A DNA stretch of 64,000 bases, from NCBI GenBank assembly GCA_039090855.1, contig CM077011.1:29479001-29543000 (forward strand). The letters run 5' to 3'. Each line of letters starts with the position of its first letter. Position 1 is the stretch's first letter. Shown piece by piece: positions 35,701-44,937 of this stretch. Position numbers and translations under genes: made by a program. This DNA is from Macrothele yani (Eukaryota; Arthropoda; Arachnida; Araneae; Macrothelidae). The notes under the pieces were generated by a model. It was given only the letters and a program-made list of their open reading frames with translations, did no database searches and had not been told where the DNA came from.

Positions 35701-36030
35701 TGAACTTTTCCTTTCGTATTCCGCGATGCCAAATATTTCTCTCAAGGGTACATCTAAAACCTCATCTTTCCAGGAACCATAAAAATGTCTATACTCTTTA
35801 TTATATATTATATTCAATAAATGTAAGCATGTCTTATTCAAATTAAAAATTAATTTTCTTTTATTAACAATTTCAGCTGTTACTGTCTTTTTTTGGTATT
35901 CCTGGATGATTTTATTATCTTTCCTAGTGACTGGGTAATTCTTTATTTTCAAATATTTTGGTGTTAGTTCAAGGTCTCGGCATGTCACCAAAAATTCCTC
36001 TTGATTTTCTGAATTTAATCATTTAATTTT
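35602..36030 (-). pseudogene. PLE N-terminal coding region (P1)
   Basis: It encodes CRDLELTPKYLKIKNYPVTR, KRKLIFNLNKTCLHLLNIIY, YGSWKDEVLDVPLREIFGIA, KTVIAKKLYVMIDSQMVH. It aligns residue by residue with the start of the P2 protein (37278 onward). The region's function is unknown to me. Upstream the match continues to about 36060 (ITAYKKAKIK, then a stop). At its 3' side (lower coordinates) it continues into the tandem array after the RTE insertion. Confidence 0.85.
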
Positions 36031-36159
36031 TGCTTTCTTATATGCCGTAATGTCTCGCAACTGGAAGTTGCGAAACAGTGTGATTATGTAGATAGTGGTT
36101 TTAATTGAGTGTATGAATGTGTTGTATATATTGTATGTTAGTATGGGGTGTGTAAATTG

Positions 36160-36614
36160 GCCGCGGATGGCTTAGTGGTTAGCGTTTCAGACTATCGATG
36201 CTGGGTCCCCAGGTTCGATCCTGGGCTGATCTTTCAGAGATGGTGTGATTTACTAACAATCGCTGAATATCGGACGAGCACGTAAAGTGACGGACCCCAG
36301 GCTGGACCCACTGGTAAAATGGGTATCCTTTCCTATGTCCCCCCTGAAATTCTCTCACCCATCTATGTGCAATATCGTACTTGTACGGTGGCGCCATCTA
36401 CTGTACTCTAATCTCACTACAAACTGTTCTGTCAAAAGTCGCTGGACTTGCTCTCATTCCTTCCGTTTCTGTGTCCTGCCCAAAAGGCGATCTCGCTGTA
36501 GGTGGCTGGGACCTAAACTCTACTCCCTGTGGACGGAAGTCCTACATGAAAATCACAAATCCTGCATCCTCACTGTGTCTGACTGTATATATATATATAT
36601 AGCGGCGTTATTAT
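36160..36614 (+). mobile_element. tRNA-derived SINE, 455 bp, with 14-bp target duplication
   Basis: The 5' head GGCCGCGGATGGCTTAGTGG and TTAGCG (A box) is followed by CCAGGTTCGATCCTGG (B box and T-arm). An unrelated body follows, ending in (TA)n. GGGTGTGTAAATTG is perfectly repeated at 36146-36159 and 36615-36628. The downstream LTR of the same PLE (around 40008) shows the corresponding site without the insertion, so both boundaries are certain. Confidence 0.93.
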
Positions 36615-37241
36615 GGGTGTGTAAATTGTAGGGTGTGATGTATGTGAGTATTTATTGGATATGTGTTTTTAGAATTGAGTACCATTTTTGGAATTGTGAA
36701 ATTTAAGGGCAAGTTGCATATGGAAGAGTGAAGGAGGAATAAAAAAGATATATATATAGGCATAGAGAAAGTTGACAACACTTGCATAATAGTGAGTATA
36801 CACCTTCTGTTGACGAGCTAAGTTACATGTCTGACGGCAGTCAGAAGTCGGCGTTTTTGTCCTGTGAATAAAATACGATGTTTCATGACCGGAATAATGT
36901 ACATAAAACAACACCCAATAAGCGGATAAGATGAAAGTTTCAACCTTTGAAGGCCAGCTACATAACAGGATGTTCTAATTAACATGCATGAAGTGTATAG
37001 CAGGAATGAAGCCAAGAGCTTTTAGGCGAGTGTTTGGCTTTTCCGATTGATGAGTCATTAATGACTTGCACGTAAATATGTGCACTTTGTTGGTATTTAT
37101 TGCCTTTGAAGGTGCAAATAATATGATTGAGAATTACACGCACAATTCTGAGCAGATTAATTCGAGGTGAGTGGATTTCAGTCGTGATAGTAATCTGTTA
37201 ATATGCGCTATAGAAGTCTGTCTCGCAACTTCGTTTTGTGA

Positions 37242-39548
37242 GACATTACGGCATATAAGAAAGCAAAAATTAAATTATTGAAGTCAGAAGATCAAGAGGA
37301 ATTTTTGGTGACATACCGAGACCTTGAACTAACACCGGCATATTTGAAAATAAAGAATTACCCAGTCACAAGAAAAGATAATAAAATCATCCAGGAATAC
37401 CAAAAAAAGAGATTAAGAGCTGAAATTGTTAATAAAAGAAAATTTATTTTTAATTTGAATAAGACATGCTTACATTTATTGAATATAATATATAATAAAG
37501 AGTATAGACATTTTTATGGTTCCTGGAAAGATGAGGTTTTAGATGTAACCTTGAGAGAAATATTTGACATCGCGGAATACGAAAGGAGAAGTTCAAAAAC
37601 AGTCATCGCAAAAAAGTTACATGCGATGATGGATAGCCAAATGGTACATGAACAACAGGAGAATATTTATGAAGTTTATCAGAATAAATCCAATATGGTT
37701 TTGAACTTCTCGCAGAGAGCTGTTTTGCAGAAGGGAAAGAAATTTGCGTTTCCCCGTGGCTTACCGAAGACAGAAGAATTAATACCCAACCTTGAGGATA
37801 TGACACGTTGTGTACCTACAGAAAACAGTGAAGAATTTAGAAGTAAATTGTATAGAATAGTTTTGAAAGAATGTAATGAAAAAAGTAATAAAAAATATCA
37901 TTTAAATTAAATTCAGTATGAAAAAGAACAACTGATAAAACTAAGAGATGACCCAACAATTAAATTTTGTAAAGCTAATGAAACAAGACAAACAGTGATT
38001 CTAAACATAGCTGAATATAATCAAAAACTGAGTACAGCAATGGAAGAGTTAAATTGTAGCATTCTGACAAGAGACCCAACTGAATCTCAAGTGAGATACT
38101 TAGCTAGAATAAAAAATCACAGAACTTTGCCTAAAGAAATAAACAAAGCGTACCCACTATGGGTACAGGGATTCCAAAAAATGTTTGCAAAAATAAAAAC
38201 TCATAAGCCTTATACACCTATGAGAGTGACAGTATCAAAAAGGAATTCCCCATTAATAAAGTTGGAAAAAAATATTTACAGGTATTTGGTACCAATGTTT
38301 ATGAAAACCAAGTTGTTCACTGTGAAGAATACTTACAAATTCATTGAAAAAATTAAAGAGATTAAACAAGATTTAATCGAATATTATATGGCTACTATGG
38401 ATGCTCGTGCTCTGTTCCCTAGCACACCAGTACCTCAGGCAATTGACATAATTGTTGAAAAATTATATAGGTTACATACAATGAATGAAGTACAAATTAA
38501 AGAATTAAAGGAAATTTTATTTTACATATATGAAAATAACATTTTTATGTTCAATGACAAGATCTACAAACAGAAGTATGGTGGACCTATGGGCTCACCA
38601 TTGTCAACATTTTTTGCTGAAATATTAATGAGTGACATAAAAACAAAAATAATTGGTAAACTAGATGAGCCACCACTGATATACCGTAGGTATGTAGATG
38701 ACATTTTTCTGTTGTACAGGCTAAAAAATGAAGAACTTAAAGACTTGACAAAAAAGTATTGTAATATCTATCCATCTATTGAATTGACAGTGGAACAAGA
38801 ACAAAATAACACATTGGCATTTTTGGATATTATGGTAATCAAAACAAAGGACAATATACAATACAGAGTGCATAGAAAATCATCATATATTCTTGTGTTA
38901 ATAACTTTTCAGTCATCGCACCCATTAACACATAAAAGAAAGAGTGTTAAAACACTAATTAAAAGAAGTTTAACACACTCCTCAAAAGAACAATATCAAA
39001 AAGAAGAAATAGAATAAATTGAAAAAATTGTACATGATTTTGGTTACCCTAAACAGATATTAAAGAAATGGATGTATGAGGTAACTCAAGCAAATAATAA
39101 GAGCACAAATAGTAAAGAACTATTGAAATATGTAGGAGCGATTCCATATGTTGAAGGTATTTCTGCTGAAATTATTAAGGTTTGTGGTAAGTATGACATA
39201 CAAGTAGGAAAGCAAGTACATACTATAAAAAATATAGTAATAAAAAACAAAAAAATCAGCCAACTAGATAGAGCAGGTGTATATGAGATTCCTATAAATC
39301 AGAAACCACCTTTGTCATATATAGGCAGCACTAAGAACAAGTTAAAGTATAGATTACACCAACATATAAGTAATTGAAATAAAAAAGAAGCTAAAACAGC
39401 ATTAACCCAATATTGTCTAGAAAATCACCAATGTCCGAAATTTGAAGATATTAAAATTATTAAGGGCTGTATAAAGGAAAGGCAGTTGAGAGTTGCTGAA
39501 TTGGTGTTAATCGAAAAAAAAAAAAAAAAAAAAAAGATCAAGAGTGTG
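37242..39548 (+). pseudogene. PLE polyprotein: N-terminal region, RT and GIY-YIG (P2)
   Basis: One reading frame runs the whole length with stops at 37908-37910 (AAA to TAA by one base compared with the P1 units), 39015-39017 and 39375-39377. The N-terminal region (37278-37910) is followed by RT with KIKTHKP, MDARALFPSTPVPQ, GGPMGSPLSTFFAEILM, YRRYVDDIFLLYR and LAFLDIMV. The endonuclease follows (RAGVYEIPINQKP, LSYIGSTKNKLKYRLHQH), then KEAKTALTQYCLENHQCPKF up to a poly-A run. PLEs copy their RNA into DNA at nicked sites with this RT plus nuclease. No ATG start was chosen: the frame opens at 37242 after a TGA. Confidence 0.88.
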
Positions 39549-40460
39549 TAACATTAACGATCCAAACAACTGAGAAGACCATTGGGAAGCATTAATTAAA
39601 GTTGAACAACAATTATGGGACAGAAAAAAAGAAAAGAGAACAGCACTGACAATAGAATAGATGGCGCCAGAGATACAACGATGCAGAGTATGCGACTGAA
39701 GCCGTAAACTCGATGAGTTTGCTCACTTGAGCTGTGGTTAGCAGAGCACAAAGACATATTGACCTCCTGAGGATGACAGTGTATCTGTTGAAAGTGCTTG
39801 GGGATTGGGTGTGTGACTTGCCGAATGGGGTTAGCATTTGCTGTAGGGTCTTTACGATATATGAGGCAAATGGAGCACTACATAAATCACAGTTGACAGT
39901 GTTTTGACTGCCGTGCAATGTAAATAGTGTAATTATGTAGATAGTGGTTTTAATTTAGTGTATGAATGTGTTGTATATATTGTACGTTAATATGGTAGTG
40001 TGGGGTGTAAATTGTAGGGTGTGATATGTATATGAGTATTTATTGGGTATGTGGATATGTGTTTTTAGAATTGAGTATCATTTTTGGAATAGTGAATTTT
40101 AAAGGCAAGTTGCGTATGAAAGAGTGAAGGAGGAATGAAAAAAAAAATATATATATAGGCGTAAAGAAAGTTGGCAACACTCGCGTAATAGTGAGTATAC
40201 ACCTTCTGTTGACGAGCTAAGTTACATGTCTGACGGCCATCAGAAGTCAGCGTTTTTGTCCTGTGAATAAAATACGATGTTTCATGACCTGAATAATGTA
40301 TATAAAACAACACCCAATAAGCGGATAAGATGAAAGTTTCAACCTTTGATGGCCAGCTACATAACAGGATGTTCTAATTAACGTGCATGAAGTGTATAGC
40401 AGGAATGAAGCCAAGAGTCTTTAGGTAAGTGTTTGGCTTTTTCCGATTGACGAGTCCTGC

Positions 40461-40640
40461 CAGATATTAGGAAAGGACAAACCTTTGCAGTCCTGGATAT
40501 TTTGTGCTTACCCACTCTCCTCCTCCTTTAGGCAGTCTTTTATTATTACTCTTTTTCCATCATTATAGCAGTTACCATTATTTTTCACCAAATCCTGCCA
40601 GATGTTAGGAAGGGCCAAACCTTTGCAGTCCTGGATGATG
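40461..40640 (+). repeat. Duplicated 45-bp motif beyond PLE
   Basis: TCCTGCCAGATATTAGGAAA and the following GGACAAACCTTTGCAGTCCTG (40461-40502) recur with a few differences at 40594-40638. They start exactly where PLE homology ends. I recognise no family. Confidence 0.75.
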
Positions 40641-41018
40641 GGATTTTGATTTTTTTATTTTATTTTAAATTTTCAAGTCTTTGGTATGAACAGAACATGC
40701 TTATTCAAATTTTTTGGCATGATAATTCTAAAAAGATGCTAGTTGTTCATTACAGTTCACCAATCCCTTATCATGTAATCATAGTTTTTGGTGTATAAGA
40801 GGAGACTTTTTCCTTCTGAAGTCTGGCCTCAACTTATCTATTAACTGGTCACTGAAATTTCCCAATGAGAAGAAAAAAAAATATTGTGCCTTAAATTCTG
40901 TCATGATCTGAGCTTCCAAACTGCAATATTATGTTCACAAGGAACCATTCTGAACCTGTATGAAATGTAATATTCTGTTCATTACGAATTTGCTCAAGAG
41001 CTGCTGAAGTGGATATTT

Positions 41019-41242
41019 GCTGCCCCAGTGGCGCAGTGGTCTAAGCGATGGCTTCTGATCATTCGTCCGAAAGGAGTCCAGGTTCAAATCCCGGTCAGGC
41101 ATGGATGTTGTGTTTGTCTTATGGCACTGGCTTTCTCCCTTCCCTGGAACCAGTGACCCTAAATTAGAGACAGGCGACTGCTTTATAGCCCATTGAGTTG
41201 CTCACGGTGGTCGTTAAACCTCCAATAAAAAAAAATAAAAAA
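41019..41242 (+). mobile_element. tRNA-derived SINE with 12-bp target duplication
   Basis: It begins GCTGCCCCAGTGGCGCAGTG and GTCTAAGCG (A box), has GGTTCAAATCCCGG (B box), a body with CTTTCTCCCTTCCCTGGAAC, and ends TTAAACCTCCAATAAAAA. AAGTGGATATTT is repeated at 41007-41018 and 41243-41254. The A and B boxes are those of an RNA polymerase III promoter. This is the best copy of the family also seen at 20725 and 23656. Confidence 0.92.
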
Positions 41243-41254
41243 AAGTGGATATTT

Positions 41255-41941
41255 TTCATGTGACAGAAGCATTAAAATCACCATGGTCGATTTGGAGTGT
41301 AAGCTGTCGCATGTTAATCGCATAACCCTTGTGATCAAGCTGCAAGCATTCCTTCCAAATTCGGCCAGCTCAAATGATTACAGATTGGTCGTCAGATGGT
41401 AACACTTGCTCCTCTCATTTCTATAGTTTCTTTTAAGGCACTACCATAATAGAATGAATTGTGTTCAATTTAGAGTTAACATGCTGAACAAAAATGCATG
41501 TCAAAACAACTTGCACACCAGCAGTAATCCAGCTGCAAAACACAGTGGAACTACCAAGTACTGAACAAGGGAGCATGAGATGAAAGGAGAGAAGTGAGGG
41601 CTGATGTGCTGCCCTGTGAGAACTATTTCTGGGCCAAATTTGGAGCAATACAGTAGTGTCAATTCATAAGAAAAAAATAAACTTACAAAGTACAACTTTT
41701 TTCTGAAAAGAAAAATGTGAAAGTTACCTTGTTTTCTCTTCCTTTTAATATTTAATGAAATGTAAAAAAAATATAGTTACAGAATTTCAAAACACTAATT
41801 GTATTTTTTTAACCTTGTCTTATACTCAGGATAGGCTTATTTATGAATGAAGATAACGAAATTGAGAAATTTAACCCATTCAACTTGTACGCTAAATTGA
41901 TTCATAAGCCAAAAATTACAGTAGTCTTTCATGCCTGCAAA
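41255..41941. other. Unassigned spacer
   Basis: AT-rich, with no supported feature. Confidence 0.45.
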
Positions 41942-41943
41942 TA

Positions 41944-43265
41944 CAGAGTGTCCAATTAATGACTGTGCACTGAATGTATTTGTTGTAGTAATGTAATAAT
42001 AAAATTTTGAATGGAATTGCAGCAGATGTGACTCCCGACGTGGAACTGCTGTGTCTGGTAACCTTCATGTCTCCCCACCCCAAGGCATGTGCAGCTGTCT
42101 TTTTGAGCAAAGGTAATTCTCGAGTGCTTGGTCAATGGAGGCAGACATGTCGATTGATCACTCATCTCGGTACAAGGATAATGGTGTTGACGGTTGAGTA
42201 GAGTGTTTTTGGTGGAACATGGCTTTCACCATGACAAGAACATAGACGAAGTGCAAAAACAGTTCACTAGGAAATTTCATGACTCAGACGTCCCCCATTG
42301 TAATGCATTACGTCAGCTCATAGTGAAGTTTAGGGAAACTGGCAGTGTTCTGGATGCCACCTCCCCCTGCCTCAGTAGGCCATCCATGATAGACTAGACC
42401 GTACAGGATATCCAGAACAGGATACAGAAGAGTCCACACAAGTCTGTGAGACGGCTGTCACAACAAGCTAATGTGCCAAAGAGCATATATAGCCCATGAT
42501 ATTATGAAAAGGAAGTTGTGTTTCCACCCGTACAAAGTGTCTGGCGTGCATCAGCTGAAAGAAATAGACCACGGCCCATGTTCGGTACGGCAGGTGGTTC
42601 CAAGACTTCCTGTCTGAAGAAGGTAAGGACATTCTGCATGTGACTTTCTTTACAGATGAGACATGGTTCCACGTGTCTGAGTACATCAACAGCAAAAACA
42701 CTCGTCTATGGGCTATTGCAAATCCCCAGGAATTTAAGGAAGTGCCTCTCCACAACCAGAAGGTCGGTGTTTGGTGTGCTATGACTTGCATTATTGGGCC
42801 CATTTTCTTCAGTGAAGCCATTAACTCAGAATGGTACTGTGCCCAGATTATCCGACCATTCATATCCGAACTCGTGGAACGGAAAATCAACGAAGGGTGG
42901 TTCCAGCAAGACAGTGCAACTACTCACACCACTGGCACATCAATACAGCTCCTGGAGGATCTTCAGAAATCACATCTCCTGGGGACTGAGGCCTGCCCGG
43001 TCACTGAATCTGATACCGCCTGACTTTTTTCTGTGAGGAGCACTGAAGGGGAAGGTGTACACAGGTAATCTGTGTACACTTAAGACCTACAAGCTGCAGT
43101 AATGACCCAAATCACACCACATACCCTGAGAAAGGTCTTCACCGAACATGCAGAGGCATGTGCAGACAGGTCGGGACGTCAATAGGGCCAATTTCCAATA
43201 CCTCCTGTTGGAACCAGTTCGATATAATGTTACTTTCAGTGCACAGTCATTTTTTGGACACCCTG
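41944..43265 (+). mobile_element. Tc1/mariner-superfamily element, 1.32 kb
   Basis: The left end CAGAGTGTCCAATTAATGAC and TGTGCACTGAA are mirrored by the right end (TTCAGTGCACAGTCATTTTT, then TGGACACCCTG). TA is duplicated at 41942-41943 and 43266-43267. One degenerate transposase lies inside on the plus strand. A small foldback (43055-43079) lies in its 3' part. Confidence 0.9.
42205..43180 (+). pseudogene. IS630/Tc1-type transposase, frameshifted
   Basis: The N-terminal part (42205-42397) has FLVEHGFHHDKNIDEVQKQF, then CNALRQLIVKFRETGSVLD and a helix-turn-helix pattern. The catalytic part (42640-43023) has VTFFTDETWFHVSEYINSK, VPLHNQKVGVWCAMT, IIGPIFFSEAINSEWYC and GWFQQDSATTHTT. So the first Asp (TDE) and second Asp (QQDS) are present. 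A frameshift near 42980 removes the third acidic residue, and stops separate the two halves. The set VGVWCAM...IIGPIFF is typical of an IS630-like group common in insects. Confidence 0.8.
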
Positions 43266-43268
43266 TAG

Positions 43269-43460
43269 TATTGCCTTAGTTGCACCATATTTTCTGTCAA
43301 AATGCTTGAAGGAAGAAAAAATCTTTCCATCTCTTTGCAAACATTTTCCAGTAGTTAATTCATTGTCATACTTTTCCAATTATGCCACTTCTTGATGATT
43401 ACCATGCAGATTTTTTAAACATCTATGTGCCACAAAAACTGTTATTTTAATGTGCTGTGT
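43269..43460 (-). repeat. Degenerate repeat shared with 48030-48220
   Basis: Both segments contain ATTTTCTGTCAAAATRCT, CTTTCCA-CTCTTT and later CATTTT/TTACTTTT blocks in the same order. On the minus strand both encode YFDRKY or HFDRKY preceded by a Lys/Glu-rich stretch. This may be an old coding repeat, and I do not recognise the family. Confidence 0.45.
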
Positions 43461-44150
43461 AATCCACAGAACCTAAATTCATTACTTTTTAAACCAATAA
43501 TATGTGGATTACACATACAACAGAAGTGCAAATTAAAAAATTTGAAAATTTTTTAATACTGCAAATTAAAAATTTGAAGTAAAAACAAATTGAGCACCAG
43601 GTCAACTTGGTGCCCATTTTTTTTACAATATGGTATTTTTTGGATAATTTCTTTTGAAATTATAAGTATGGCATTAAATCAGTTTACCTCAATATATATA
43701 TATATATATATATATATAGCACAGTACAATATGGGAATTACGAGTAGTTTGACTCTTAAAATGTCATTGCTGCTAAGTGGTTTACATACTTTTCCCACAT
43801 TTCTAACTTGAGTTCACAAGGCAATTTTAAACAAAAATTCAAAACAAGAGATCTAAAATGATAGAAATCAGCAGACATTTAATGAACATGCCCTGTTTAT
43901 TATTTTTTCTTCTTTCTGAAATGTGTTTTTTTTTCTAAAGAACACAATATTTTTTACATGTACAGTGATCATGAAGACAAATCCAAGTGAATTCTGTTTC
44001 AAACTTTGCAATAAACAATTCTTTATGACACCTAAAATAACTTCTTAAGTGCTGTTTCATTGCCTTTTCTTTAGCTGCTATTTCAAGAATTCTTTTCAAT
44101 TAAAGTTTATGTAGTTTAATCTAATAAACAAGAGCTTCAGTGATGTACAT
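43461..44150. repeat. (TA)n and A/T foldback, otherwise unassigned
   Basis: A foldback, ATTAAAAAATT-TGAA-AATTTTTTAAT, lies at about 43533-43558 and a (TA)n run at about 43692-43718. No gene is visible. The region lies downstream of the TMBIM4 3' end. Confidence 0.6.
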
Positions 44151-44165
44151 AGGACAATTCAAACA

Positions 44166-44171
44166 TTTATT
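44166..44171 (-). terminator. Candidate poly(A) signal of TMBIM4
   Basis: AATAAA on the minus strand is the first such hexamer after the TMBIM4 stop codon, about 400 nt downstream. Cleavage would be expected at about 44135-44156. The 3' UTR would then be 44573 to about 44150. No transcript evidence is available. Confidence 0.5.
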
Positions 44172-44573
44172 GTAACTGCTTGATTACAGAAATAATGTAA
44201 ATCATAGCACTAAAATACCACACATGCTGCAGAAATAAGGATGCATCCAGGCATGCTACATATAGCTCAGTAACAGTACGAAAGTACATATTTCAATTTC
44301 AACTAATGAAGGAAGAAAAAACTGGTTCCTAATGCATATTGGAGCATAGTAAAAGAATATGAACGATTTTCAACATTGTTAATTCGATATACTCTTATGT
44401 GATTTCTAAACTTCTTATGAAATAATAATAATAATATCATATACATTGCTATTAAATGTGTATATTGCATACATAAAAGTTGGTTTTAACTGGCACAGTG
44501 AATTTCAGCCCGATCAGAACATAACATGCTAAACATCATATGCCCAAAAAACAGTGAATATAACTCGGTCCAT

Positions 44574-44780
44574 CTAGTTTTTTCGAGCTTGGCCAACAAT
44601 TCGGAGAATGTGTAAGAAAAGGTTGATTATGTCTAAATATAGATCAATTGTTGCCATGATGTATTCTTCTGGGGATAGCCTGTGCATTATCATTTGTGTG
44701 TCATATACAATAAACAAGGAGAAAATAACAGCACCTCCAACTGACAGCATTAATTCCATTTGGGTACTTCCAAGGAACAT
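44574..44780 (-). CDS. TMBIM4: TMBIM4 (lifeguard 4) last coding exon
   Basis: The exon encodes 68 residues ending at TAG (44576-44574): MFLGSTQMELMLSVGGAVIF, then YDTQMIMHRLSPEEYIMATI and DLYLDIINLFLHILRIVGQ. This is the C-terminal end of the Bax-inhibitor-1/TMBIM fold with the family's YDT, SPEEY and LYLDIINLFLHLLR signatures, closest to TMBIM4. The protein is a multi-pass Golgi/ER membrane protein that modulates calcium leak and cell death in animals. Two membrane segments are visible. The acceptor is a T-run plus GCAG directly before ATG 44780. The exon starts in phase 0, matching the end of the exon at 62305-62350. Confidence 0.9.
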   Translation of the reverse strand: MFLGSTQMELMLSVGGAVIFSLFIVYDTQMIMHRLSPEEYIMATIDLYLDIINLFLHILRIVGQARKN

Positions 44781-44937
44781 CTGCAAAAAAAAAAAAAAAG
44801 AGGGAGATATTACTGCACTATATTAAAATGACAGTAATACCACTGAACTGCTAGGATCTACAAATCTAGAAGGGAAAAAAAAATGTTTGAACCAGTCATT
44901 ACATTGACACACTGAGTTTACTGTAAAGAAGTTACTA

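Larger units (their letters stand above)
28396..36066 (-). mobile_element. Penelope-like element P1, with internal satellite array
   Basis: Read on the minus strand, the order is: N-terminal coding part (36030-35602), an inserted RTE tail (35102-35593), about 11 tandem 384-bp units (35700-30985), reverse transcriptase (31156-29940), GIY-YIG linker and endonuclease remnant (29918-29500), 3' UTR, and a pseudo-LTR (about 29080-28396) split by a 247-bp RTE 5' fragment. It is homologous throughout to P2 (36077-40459) and lies head to head with it. The copy is broken by stops, the array and two insertions. The outer end is truncated at 28396 compared with P2's LTR. Confidence 0.85.
36077..40459 (+). 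mobile_element. Penelope-like element P2, nearly complete
   Basis: Two copies of a pseudo-LTR (36077-37054, containing a SINE; and about 39932-40459) flank an internal coding region. The LTRs share TTATGTAGATAGTGGTTTTA near the start, a (TA)n tract, the stretch GTGAATAAAATACGATGTTTC and the end CCGATTGAYGAGTC. The internal ORF encodes the N-terminal region, RT and GIY-YIG in one frame with only three stops. P2 lies head to head with P1. The CTCGCAACT-GGA-AGTTGCGA junction at about 36055-36073 is itself a foldback. Confidence 0.85.

Noticed and set aside
37030..37070. Possible hammerhead ribozyme in the PLE LTR (GATTGATGAGTC)
   Set aside because: Hammerheads are known in PLE LTRs and both LTRs here end in TTGAYGAGTC, but the CUGAUGA core has a U for C and I find no GAAA strand or cleavage triplet in a workable position.
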